Shown here piece by piece: positions 24,650-32,543 of a stretch of 41,618 nucleotides of DNA. The translations under genes were made by a program, and so were the position numbers. Where the stretch lies: positions 1 through 41,618 of the forward strand of contig JADIMT010000055.1 of assembly GCA_017694595.1 (NCBI GenBank). Reading direction: 5' to 3'. Position 1 is the stretch's first letter. Each line of letters begins with the position of its first letter. The notes beneath the pieces are model-generated. The model saw nothing but the letters and a program-made list of their open reading frames with translations, did not search any database and was not told the origin of the DNA. The stretch comes from Candidatus Ornithospirochaeta stercoripullorum (GTDB lineage: Bacteria > Spirochaetota > Spirochaetia > Sphaerochaetales > Sphaerochaetaceae).

Positions 24650-25717
24650 ATGAAAAGAATTCTTGCAATCGCTGCACTCTCAATAGCTGCAGCTGCTTCA
24701 GCTTTTGGTTGTTCTGGTTTTGCCTGGCATACTGAGGATGGTTGCCATCTTCTTGGCCGTACCTATGACATGTTCGGCGATCTCAGTGGAAATAGGATAA
24801 CTGTAGTTGCTCCAGGCTATGAGCTTCATGCATCACCTTCAGGAGAAGGAGGGACGATAACTATGAAGTATGGCTTTCTTGGTAATGCTATACAGGGAGC
24901 CGCTTCTCCAATCTTCACTGATGGAATCAATGAGAAAGGCCTGATGGGTACGCTGCAGAATTTCCCTGGCTATGGACATTACAATACACAGCAGATGGAT
25001 GGAAACACGGACCTTCATCCTGCTTTCTTTGTTCCTTATATGCTTGGTACATGCTCTTCTGTCGATGAAGTAGAAGAAGCTGTAAAGCATCTCAACCTCA
25101 CAGATGAGCTTATTTTTGGCGCTCATATGTCTGTTCACTATATCTTCTCAGATGAGAGCGGAGAAGCGATCATCATTGAACCAGATGAGGATGGAATCAC
25201 TGTATATCGCGATACTATTGGAATCATGACGAATTCCCCAGATTATAACTGGCAGGTGACGAATCTGAAGAACTATGTTGCTGTGTCCAATGTCGATACA
25301 CCTCCACGCGAGATACTTGGGACTACATTCTCCGCTTTTGGCAATGGTACAGGTGGAAGCTTCGGCCTTCCAGGAAGCTACTCATCTCCAGCCCGTTTCG
25401 TCCGTCTGGCATTCGCTAAGGAATTTGCACCGCTGGGAAAGAACGAGCTTGATGGTATCACAAGAATGTTCGGTACATTCTCAGTTGTTTATGTTCCAGA
25501 TGGAATGCTCAAGGAAAGCGCGGATCATGAAGCATATGAGAGAACTCTATGCACTACAGCTATGTGTGCAGAGAGCAGGACGTATTATTTCTCACCAGCA
25601 GAGAACAGGCGGATCAATGCATATAATGTAAATAATGCGTTGGCAGCTATGGCGGAAGGTGAGACGATTGCATTCTACCCGATACCAATCGATGAGGATG
25701 TTAATTATGTAATTTGA
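24650..25717 (+). CDS. Exported choloylglycine hydrolase family protein (bile salt hydrolase/penicillin V acylase-like)
   Basis: A 355-residue Ntn-hydrolase. A signal peptide ends at SAFG, and the next residue, Cys21, is the likely N-terminal nucleophile exposed by cleavage. Arg37 and Asp40 sit at +16 and +19 from it, the same spacing as Cys2, Arg18 and Asp21 of characterised bile salt hydrolases; the Asn of GIMTNSPDYNWQ and a later Arg also match. Family members cleave amide bonds of conjugated bile acids, penicillin V or N-acyl homoserine lactones. Export with a signal peptide resembles the Gram-negative branch, which often favours penicillin V or acyl lactones over bile salts. A lipobox reading of AFGC is possible but poor. 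Its ribosome site is inside a hairpin. Confidence 0.87.
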   Translation: MKRILAIAALSIAAAASAFGCSGFAWHTEDGCHLLGRTYDMFGDLSGNRITVVAPGYELHASPSGEGGTITMKYGFLGNAIQGAASPIFTDGINEKGLMGTLQNFPGYGHYNTQQMDGNTDLHPAFFVPYMLGTCSSVDEVEEAVKHLNLTDELIFGAHMSVHYIFSDESGEAIIIEPDEDGITVYRDTIGIMTNSPDYNWQVTNLKNYVAVSNVDTPPREILGTTFSAFGNGTGGSFGLPGSYSSPARFVRLAFAKEFAPLGKNELDGITRMFGTFSVVYVPDGMLKESADHEAYERTLCTTAMCAESRTYYFSPAENRRINAYNVNNALAAMAEGETIAFYPIPIDEDVNYVI

Positions 25718-25729
25718 TTTTGAGGCGAT

Positions 25730-25762
25730 GAGGCTGTTCCTTTGATGAAACAGCCTCTTTTT
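25730..25762 (+). terminator. Terminator of the exported hydrolase gene
   Basis: A perfect 9-bp stem (25730-25738 with 25749-25757), 10-base loop, then five T (25758-25762), which overlap the stop codon of the converging MATE gene. Confidence 0.85.
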
Positions 25763-27095
25763 ATGCTGTTAGCTTCTTTCTTAATTTAGTATAGCCCCAG
25801 AGGGAAATCAGCCAGTTGGCAATCCACCCAATTGGTACTGCTGTCCATACAGCCGCAATTCCGAAGCAAGGAGCTGCTGCAAATGCAATAATGACACGGA
25901 TTGAGAGATTGACTAGATTTGCTGTTGTGAAGACTGCCATTATGCCAGCGCCTCGTAACACACCGTCTGTAATCATCTTGAATCCTATAAATGCAAAGAA
26001 CCAGCCCATGAATGTCAGGTATCCGGTGCCTGTAGCCATAGCAGGCTGGGAGCCTTCTTTTCCTAGGAAGAGCGTAATGATTCCATCAGAGCATGTCTCC
26101 AGCACAATGCAGATTAATGCCGCTGATATTATAACGATGAGATAAGCATTCCGATAACCTCTGATTACTCTCTCGTTCTGCTTTGCCCCAAGATTCTGGG
26201 CTGTATAAGTGCTTATAGAATTCCCCATCGCAACCATTGGAACTATGACAAAGCTCTCAACGCGCATTGCTGCGGAGAAGCCTGCTAGAACTTCAGAGCC
26301 GAAGCTGTTTACAACGCTCTGCACAAGCATCATACCGATTGACACGGTAGATTGCTGAAGTATTGATGGAAGCGCGATGCGCCAGATTCTCTTTGCCAGT
26401 TCTCCAGAGTAGGATGAAGCGGCAGTTCCTCCAAAGCTTTTCAGATATCTGATAAGTATTTGGAATGAAATGATGGCAGAGAGGCCTTGTGAAATCAGAG
26501 TTGCCCATCCTGCGCCTCTTACTCCCATTTCCATTGGTCCTACCATGATGATATCCAATACGACATTCAACATCGATGAGAAGATTAGGAGATAGAGAGG
26601 GACTTTCGACTTACCCAATGCGTTAAACATCGACGAGAGTACATTGTACATGAAAAGGAATGGCAGGCCGAGGAAGTAGATCCTTAGATACGCTGAAGCT
26701 TCTGGCAGAATATTGCCCGGAGTATTCAGCGCTCTCATGATTGGATGGCTGAATATGAAACCGAAAACGGCAAGGATGATAGAGGTCAGCAGAAATGAGA
26801 AAAGGCTTGTGCTGATGCTCTGTTTCATCGTTTTGTAATCAGCGCTGCCAAACGCTTTACTGACAACTACCGATGCCCCCATTCCGCCTCCTATAGCTAT
26901 GGATATGAAGACGGAAGTGAGCGAGTAAGAAGCTCCGACGGAAGCAAGTGCATTCTCTCCTACGAAACGCCCTACGATGACTGAGTCCGTCATCGTATAG
27001 AGCTGCTGGAAGAGATTTCCAAGCATGATAGGTATAGAGAATGTAAGAATAGCCTTTGCGGGTGTATCAGTGACAAGGTAGCGTGTGTTTGTCAT
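25761..27095 (-). CDS. MATE family efflux protein (4 of 4)
   Basis: A 444-residue MATE transporter with the family pattern ILTFSIPIMLGNLFQQLYTMTDSVIVGRF and GGGMGASVVVSKAFGSADY in the first half; the second half restarts near residue 235 (ALPSILQQSTVSIGMM). Its start codon overlaps the stop of the M18 aminopeptidase gene (ATGA), so it is translated from the same mRNA. The pairing with a peptidase could mean export of amino acids or peptides, but that is inference. Confidence 0.92.
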   Translation of the reverse strand: MTNTRYLVTDTPAKAILTFSIPIMLGNLFQQLYTMTDSVIVGRFVGENALASVGASYSLTSVFISIAIGGGMGASVVVSKAFGSADYKTMKQSISTSLFSFLLTSIILAVFGFIFSHPIMRALNTPGNILPEASAYLRIYFLGLPFLFMYNVLSSMFNALGKSKVPLYLLIFSSMLNVVLDIIMVGPMEMGVRGAGWATLISQGLSAIISFQILIRYLKSFGGTAASSYSGELAKRIWRIALPSILQQSTVSIGMMLVQSVVNSFGSEVLAGFSAAMRVESFVIVPMVAMGNSISTYTAQNLGAKQNERVIRGYRNAYLIVIISAALICIVLETCSDGIITLFLGKEGSQPAMATGTGYLTFMGWFFAFIGFKMITDGVLRGAGIMAVFTTANLVNLSIRVIIAFAAAPCFGIAAVWTAVPIGWIANWLISLWGYTKLRKKLTA

Positions 27096-28369
27096 CTTGA
27101 GAAAAAAACTTTGAAAAGCCTGTAAAGTGCTTCAGTGTCCCGTACGCCAGCACTTTCATATGGTGAGTGCATCGCCAGCTGTGCTGCTCCGATATCAACA
27201 GTAGGAATGCTGAGTTTCTCAGTTGCGAGATTGCCTAGCGTAGAACCTCCAGGGATATCTGAATGATTTGCAAAATACTGGTATGGGATTGAATTCTCAT
27301 CCATCAATGCTCTCAGATAGCTGGCACTATAGGCATCTGTTGTATATTTCTGCGCCGCGCTGAACTTAATAGCAACTCCGCCATTCATTCTTGCTTTGTT
27401 CGTGATATCACACTTCTCGCTGTAGTTGGGATGCATTGCGTGGCAATTATCTGCGCTGATAGAGAACGATGCAGCTGTTTTCATAGCTCTTTCCTCCTCA
27501 TCCATGCACAGCGCATGGGCAATCCTGGAGACAACGAGCGGCAGGAAATCAGAAAGCGCACCTTGCTTTGTGCCGCTGCCAGTCTCTTCGTTGTCGAAGA
27601 GCATCAGGATAGGCATATAATCTCCAGGCATAGAATCCTCAATAGCTCTGAATGCTGTATATGCGCACATCAGGTCATCAATCTTTGGAGCTGAGAAGAA
27701 TTCATTGTTGAGTCCCCAGATGGATGCAGGTGTGCGTGAATAGAGATAGAGCTCATACTCCAGCAAGTCTTCAACATTGCAGCATGCAGCTTCTGCAAGT
27801 GCTTTTCTAAATCTACCTTTCTCTATACCTTCAGCAAGGATGGGCAGCATATCTTTCTGTGCACTGTAGCTGTTGTTTTCGTTGACTTTCCTGTTCATGT
27901 GGATAGCGAGATTGGGAATGAGAACCAGATCTCTGGAGAAATCTACAAGCTTCTCAGTAATTCCTCCTTTTCCCTTCTCATAGACTCTGCCAGCGATTGA
28001 GAGAGGTCTGTCGAACCAGGGAGCCATCAAAAGTCCGCCATAGACTTCTGTATTCAGCACAGTATAAAGGCCAGAGGATGTGACTTCAGGTTCTGTCTTC
28101 ACTTTGAATGCAGGACTGTCCGTATGTGCAGAGACGATGGAGAAGCCTTTGAAAGGTTTTTCAGGAACGCGGAATGTGGCAAGTGCTGAGCTGTTTCTTG
28201 TCACAATGTATGACCTTCCTTTCTCTATCCTCCATCTCTCTTTTTCATCGAGAGGTAGAAAACCGTTTTCTTTCAATGATAATTCCATGTTTTCCACTGC
28301 ATGGAACTGCGTAGGACTTTTTGCTATAAAACTGCAAAGATCAGCAGTCATCTGTTCTTGTTCATTCAT
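27092..28369 (-). CDS. M18 family aminopeptidase (aspartyl aminopeptidase-like)
   Basis: A 425-residue di-zinc aminopeptidase. Metal and catalytic motifs are visible: SAHTDSPAFKVK (His and Asp), LFDNEETGSGTKQG (the catalytic Glu pair), SADNCHAMHPNY (Asp) and QLAMHSPYESAG (last His ligand). Family enzymes remove N-terminal acidic or neutral residues from peptides in the cytoplasm, forming large oligomers. The ATG has no ribosome site; a TACACT hexamer 7 bases upstream suggests a leaderless mRNA. It overlaps the MATE gene downstream. Confidence 0.92.
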   Translation of the reverse strand: MNEQEQMTADLCSFIAKSPTQFHAVENMELSLKENGFLPLDEKERWRIEKGRSYIVTRNSSALATFRVPEKPFKGFSIVSAHTDSPAFKVKTEPEVTSSGLYTVLNTEVYGGLLMAPWFDRPLSIAGRVYEKGKGGITEKLVDFSRDLVLIPNLAIHMNRKVNENNSYSAQKDMLPILAEGIEKGRFRKALAEAACCNVEDLLEYELYLYSRTPASIWGLNNEFFSAPKIDDLMCAYTAFRAIEDSMPGDYMPILMLFDNEETGSGTKQGALSDFLPLVVSRIAHALCMDEEERAMKTAASFSISADNCHAMHPNYSEKCDITNKARMNGGVAIKFSAAQKYTTDAYSASYLRALMDENSIPYQYFANHSDIPGGSTLGNLATEKLSIPTVDIGAAQLAMHSPYESAGVRDTEALYRLFKVFFSR

Positions 28370-28376
28370 AGCTCTG

Positions 28377-28382
28377 AGTGTA
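28377..28382 (-). promoter_or_regulatory. -10-like hexamer 7 nt before the M18 aminopeptidase ATG
   Basis: TACACT on the minus strand, followed by 7 bases and the ATG at 28369; a weak TACACA lies 17 bases upstream as -35. No Shine-Dalgarno is present. Confidence 0.4.
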
Positions 28383-28420
28383 GCTTAGAGCAATTATTTT
28401 GTGTAGGAACTTATGTGAAT

Positions 28421-28451
28421 AGAAGAGGCCGCCCAGTTTTCTGGGACAGCC
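28421..28451 (-). terminator. Possible terminator of the amt gene
   Basis: On the minus strand an imperfect GC-rich hairpin (core CCCAG/CTGGG with a 4-base loop, plus outer GGC/GCC pairs) is followed by TCTTCT, 22 bases past the amt stop codon. Confidence 0.45.
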
Positions 28452-28472
28452 AAAATATGGAAAAAAATACTT

Positions 28473-30204
28473 TTACTCTACATCCTGTAGAGCTGCATAG
28501 TCCTCTTCACCGGTTCTCACTTTGACAACCTTGGTGACATTGTAGACGAAGATCTTTCCATCTCCGATATGTCCTGTATATAGTGCTTTCTTCGCCGCTT
28601 CTATCACTGAATCCACAGGTATCTTGCTGACAACGACTTCTACCTTTACTTTTGGAATCAGGTTGACATCAAGTTCAGCTCCACGGTATCGCTCTCCAGC
28701 GCCTTTCTGTATGCAGCATTCCATCACCTGAGTCATTGTGATTCCTGTGACTCCGAGGCGGTTGAGCGCGGTCTTCAGAGCGTCAAAGCGCGAAAGACGG
28801 CAGATGATGGAAACCTTGTGCATCCCTGTATCATAAACACCATCGACGATAGTCTTTTTGTTAACGACTTTTATCGCAGCATCCGTCTCCGCTTTTGAAG
28901 CCTTGTCATAGTCCTCTTCACCAAGATCCGTGTTTTCATTGATTTCCATATCAAGGGCTGAGACATCGCTGATTGCGAATCCAGAGTATGCAGAAGCAAG
29001 TCCATGCTCATGCATATCAAGGCCATCAATCTCTACTTCCTTGGAAACTCTGAGACCGACAGCTTTATCAATCAGTTTGAAGACTATGAACATTACTATC
29101 AATACATAAGCTGCAACTGATACAATTCCAAGAAGCTGTATGCCCAGCTGACCAAAGCCACCACCGTAGAATAGGCCAGGCGCAACACCATTGCCGCCAT
29201 CGCTGAAAAGTCCTACAGCTATAGTTCCCCATATGCCATTTACCATGTGTACGGAAATCGCACCTACTGGATCATCAATCTTCACGACTTTATCAAAGAA
29301 TTCAACGAAAAGAACAACGAGAACTCCCGCTACAAAACCAATGAAGAATGCACCTACCGGAGTTACGCAGTCACATGGCGCTGTGATAGCCACAAGGCCT
29401 GCAAGTGCTGCGTTGAATGTCATTGATACATCAGGTTTGCCATAACGAATCCATGTGAAAACCATTGCAATGACAGTCGCAATTGCAGCTGCGAGATTTG
29501 TATTGAACATGACAAGAGAACCGAGAATCATGTCCTCATCCGTAGACATTGCGACGGTCGAACCACCATTGAATCCAAACCAGCAGAACCAGAGGATGAA
29601 AACACCCAAAGCCATAGCTGTCATATTATGTCCCGGAATAGCCCGTGGCTTGCCGTTTTTGTCATACTTTCCGATGCGAGGTCCAAGAAGCGCGGCACCA
29701 AGACATGCTGTGAGTCCTCCGACCATATGAACGCATGTAGAACCTGCAAAATCATGGAAATTCAGAGATGAAAGCCATCCACCTCCCCAAATCCAATGGC
29801 CTGAGATAGAGTAGATAACCAAACTGATTGCAGCGCTGTAGAGGCAATAAGCCTTGAAATTCGTGCGTTCCGCCATTGAGCCGGAGACAATTGTTGCCGC
29901 TGTGGCACAGAATACTGTCTGGAAGATTGCATAGCACCAGATTGGAAGCGTGCCGAAATCATAGTTTCCTCTGATAAGAGGATCAAAACCACCTATTAGC
30001 GGCCCAGAGCCTGCAAACATGATTCCGAACCCGATAAGCCAGAAGCATGGAGCACCGATACAGAAATCCATCATGTTCTTCATGAGTATGTTTCCTGTAT
30101 TCTTTGCACGTGTAAGTTCAGCTTCGCAAAGCGCGAATCCAGCTTGCATGAAAAAGACAAGAATTGCTGCAACAAGAGTCCATTACATCCGTCGCTGAAT
30201 ACAT
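28473..30204 (-). CDS. amt: Ammonium transporter fused to a C-terminal PII domain, frameshifted near the start
   Basis: The continuous frame covers 28473-30149 (558 codons, from MQAGFALCE), but this begins inside the first membrane segment. Upstream in the same frame come codons for WTLVAAILVFF, then TAA. A good start (ATG 30204, strong GGGGAGG ribosome site) reads MYSATDV and joins WTLVAAILVFF only if one extra base near 30183 is skipped (or two missing bases restored). The frame-corrected protein has about 576 residues. The Amt body has GHWIWGGGWLS and ends near residue 400 after a linker; the last 115 residues are a full PII domain with the T-loop ERYRGAE (modifiable Tyr) and B-loop TGHIGDGKIFV. 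A true mutation, sequencing error or recoding cannot be told apart here. Confidence 0.87.
30180..30186 (-). other. Frameshift position in amt
   Basis: From ATG 30204 seven codons (to 30184) are in a frame one base off from the rest of the gene, which resumes with TGG at 30182. The single base at 30183 is the simplest insertion. There is no homopolymer at the site. Confidence 0.75.
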
Positions 30205-30233
30205 TCCCACTCCTCCCCATATCATCCCAGAAT

Positions 30234-30270
30234 AAAAAAGGTGCACGACAGGACAGTCCTATGTGCACCT
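30234..30270 (-). terminator. Leader terminator 2 upstream of amt
   Basis: On the minus strand a perfect 8-bp stem (30263-30270 with 30239-30246), with an inner AGGAC/GTCCT pairing in its loop, is followed by six T (30234-30239). It ends about 30 bases before the amt start codon, leaving no room for a promoter after it. Confidence 0.75.
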
Positions 30271-30299
30271 CTTTGTACCGGGAATAAGCTTTGAAAAAG

Positions 30300-30326
30300 A
30301 AAAAACGCCTTGGTATCCCAAAGCGT
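30300..30326 (-). terminator. Leader terminator 1 upstream of amt
   Basis: On the minus strand a 9-bp stem (30318-30326 with 30305-30313, one G-U) with a 4-base loop, followed by six T, one C and five T. It lies about 10 bases after the predicted start of a promoter at 30343-30371. Confidence 0.8.
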
Positions 30327-30342
30327 CTTTGCTTATATTCTC

Positions 30343-30371
30343 ATTAACCCTTTTTGTGCGCTCTTTGTCAA
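30343..30371 (-). promoter_or_regulatory. Promoter upstream of the amt leader
   Basis: On the minus strand TTGACA (30366-30371), 17 bases, GTTAAT (30343-30348). Transcription would begin near 30336 and run through both leader terminators before reaching amt. Confidence 0.6.
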
Positions 30372-30453
30372 TAGAAAAGACAGCGAATTTTAAATTTTAC
30401 CCGTAACTCTTTGCAATGAAAACATATCAATTACAAAAAACAGGACAGCATGT

Positions 30454-31038
30454 TCAGTGACTTAGATTCATGAAGCTTTTGACAGGAATGCTGAAAAGGA
30501 TGCCCATGCCACGCTTTTTTAGTATATCCATGCTGTTGATGGCGTTTATGATAGGCTGAGCCTTCTCACTGGGAACAACTATCATTAGTATTTCTTTTTC
30601 AGGAACCAGCGGGGAACCGAAGAACTTCACATCATCTTCAGTGCTTGTGCCATGTGCGTTTATGACAGTGCCTCCGCCAGCACCTGCTTTTCTAGCAGTT
30701 GCCATAATCTCTTCGCTGTATCCATCTTCAGTGATGACTTCTATAAGTGTCCAGCCTGAATCCATTGTTTCAACCTCCGTGTCGATAATCATGGCAATGC
30801 CCTTTGCCTGTACAACTTTTATGCTTTTGAGGACATCATCTACAATTGTGTTATCCATCACGCTGACCAGTACTTCTTGCTTTGTATCTCCCAATCCCAA
30901 AGCTGCAAGGATGGTTCGTGTTGCTGTGCCACGTGCATTGCATACTGTACCTCCTGGTGCACCTGCCTTTCTGGCTGCTGCCATTATATGTTTCGCTTCG
31001 CCTCTCTGTACTACAGAGATCAACGTGCTTCTGTTCAT
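30454..31038 (-). CDS. Tandem PII-family protein linked to DUF1538
   Basis: A 194-residue soluble protein made of two PII-like halves. Each contains the repeated motif: HIMAAARKAGAPGGTVCNARG (about residue 17-37) and EIMATARKAGAGGGTVINAHG (about 109-129), each followed by a strand pattern like LVSVMD or LMIVVP. Classical PII proteins are single-domain trimers that bind ATP/ADP and 2-oxoglutarate and regulate partners through the T-loop; here the Tyr-containing T-loop motif is absent. It overlaps the upstream DUF1538 gene by ATGA and has a GGGGG-type ribosome site, so it is probably the dedicated regulator of that membrane protein. Confidence 0.85.
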   Translation of the reverse strand: MNRSTLISVVQRGEAKHIMAAARKAGAPGGTVCNARGTATRTILAALGLGDTKQEVLVSVMDNTIVDDVLKSIKVVQAKGIAMIIDTEVETMDSGWTLIEVITEDGYSEEIMATARKAGAGGGTVINAHGTSTEDDVKFFGSPLVPEKEILMIVVPSEKAQPIINAINSMDILKKRGMGILFSIPVKSFMNLSH

Positions 31039-32477
31039 AAGTTCCCCCTTTGAGTTGTCTTGATTCTGTAGATTATGCCGAGAATCTCGATGAGAAGAAT
31101 TGGCATCATAGCTATCATGGCTATCATTCCGAATGACGAAGAGAGCGTCGCTCCATCTGTCCCGGAAGCGGCTCCAATGGCAATCGGCAAGAGGAATGCT
31201 GAGCTCATAGGACCAGTTGCAACTCCTCCTGAGTCAAATGCGATGGCCGAGAACAATCCCGGAGTCCAGATCATAAGGATGATTATAAGCGCATAGCCTG
31301 GGAGAAGAAACATCCAGATAGGAAGATTGTAGACAGTGCGGATTAGAGAAAGCACTACTGCTAAAGCAACTCCAAGCGCTAGTGTTGCCAGCATTACTTT
31401 CCGGCTTATTCTACCACTGCTCACTTCTTCGACTTGTTCTGTAAGGACAATGACAGCCGGTTCTGCAAGCACAACTGAAAGGCCGAATAGGAAAGCAGCG
31501 CCATAGAGCAGGAATTGGTTTATGCTTATCAAAGCTTCTCCGAGATTCCTGGCAACTGATGAGAAAGAGTAGTCAACTCCTGTGAAGAAGAGCACTATCC
31601 CGAGATATGCATAAACTACACCGATTGCTTCCCTGATAGCCTCTGTCTTTGGTGTCTTCAGAACAAAAAACTGCATTAGGAGGCATACAACGACAAGAGG
31701 TAGAAGCGAGAAACCTGTCTCCTTTAACTTTATTAGAAGCAGGTTGATAAACGGAATGACATCTGTCTCAGCTGCCATTTCCTGGGCAGTTGCGTTTCCG
31801 CCTGTGACAAGGCCGAAGATGAGCACGAAGAGCACAGGCCCGACGGATGAGATAGCGACATAGCCGAAGTCTGCTTCGCTGTTGTGCTTCCGCATCGATG
31901 CGACACCCATGCCGAGTGCCATGATGAAGGGAACGGAAAGCGGTCCTGTGGTCGCCCCTCCTGAATCGAAGCCAATGGAGATGAAGAAATCATCAGAGAA
32001 GATAGAGAGTGCAAATAGCAACGCATAGCAGATGAACATCACTGTTTTCATGGACCATGAAAGCACTGTACGAGATAGCGATATAGCGAAGAAAAGGCCC
32101 ACGCCCAGTGCTATTGCTAGCACTAATGGTGTTGTAGGTGTTCCTGGACTGGCTGCATGTACCTCTGATGCCAGTACTTGCACATCTGGTTCAGGTAGGG
32201 TGATGATGACACCTAGTACGAAAGCTGCTATGAGCATCGTGATAAGCGATCTGCTCTTTGTCAGTGCAGAACCTATCCTCCCTCCGATTGGAGTGATTCC
32301 GATTTCTACACCTGTGAGAAAGATTGTAAGACCAATTATAACTAGGAAGCATGAAAGAAGAAATCGTAAGACTCCATGGCCATCCATGACTCCTGTTATG
32401 AGGGAGAGCACAAGTGTTAAAGCACCAATGGGCAGTACTGACAATGATGTCTCTTTAAGCTGTCTTACTATATTCAT
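31035..32477 (-). CDS. DUF1538 domain membrane protein, probable transporter
   Basis: A 480-residue membrane protein with two homologous DUF1538 halves. Matching motifs recur: TGVEIGITPIGGRIG versus TGVDYSFSSVARNLG, and GFDSGGATTGPLSVPF versus AFDSGGVATGPMSSAF. The conserved Asp and Gly-rich FDSGG motifs in both halves suggest an inverted or parallel two-fold transporter with an ion or substrate site; the substrate is unknown. It is the first gene of a two-gene unit with the tandem-PII protein, which implies nitrogen- or energy-linked regulation of transport. No Shine-Dalgarno precedes ATG 32477; TATAAG lies 15 bases upstream. Confidence 0.85.
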   Translation of the reverse strand: MNIVRQLKETSLSVLPIGALTLVLSLITGVMDGHGVLRFLLSCFLVIIGLTIFLTGVEIGITPIGGRIGSALTKSRSLITMLIAAFVLGVIITLPEPDVQVLASEVHAASPGTPTTPLVLAIALGVGLFFAISLSRTVLSWSMKTVMFICYALLFALSIFSDDFFISIGFDSGGATTGPLSVPFIMALGMGVASMRKHNSEADFGYVAISSVGPVLFVLIFGLVTGGNATAQEMAAETDVIPFINLLLIKLKETGFSLLPLVVVCLLMQFFVLKTPKTEAIREAIGVVYAYLGIVLFFTGVDYSFSSVARNLGEALISINQFLLYGAAFLFGLSVVLAEPAVIVLTEQVEEVSSGRISRKVMLATLALGVALAVVLSLIRTVYNLPIWMFLLPGYALIIILMIWTPGLFSAIAFDSGGVATGPMSSAFLLPIAIGAASGTDGATLSSSFGMIAMIAMMPILLIEILGIIYRIKTTQRGNL

Positions 32478-32543
32478 ATCTCGGTTTTTAATCTTATATG
32501 AAAAATGAGATAGCGTCGATGGACATATAGCTAGATATGTTCC

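Noticed and set aside
30080-30268. Small separate gene (62 codons) at the start of amt
   Set aside because: It is an out-of-frame reading of the amt 5' region and contains the leader terminator; the true start signal is ATG 30204.
30205-30336. Glutamine riboswitch or ANTAR target in the amt leader
   Set aside because: The conserved glutamine-riboswitch core is not seen, and the hairpin loops are not paired hexaloops.
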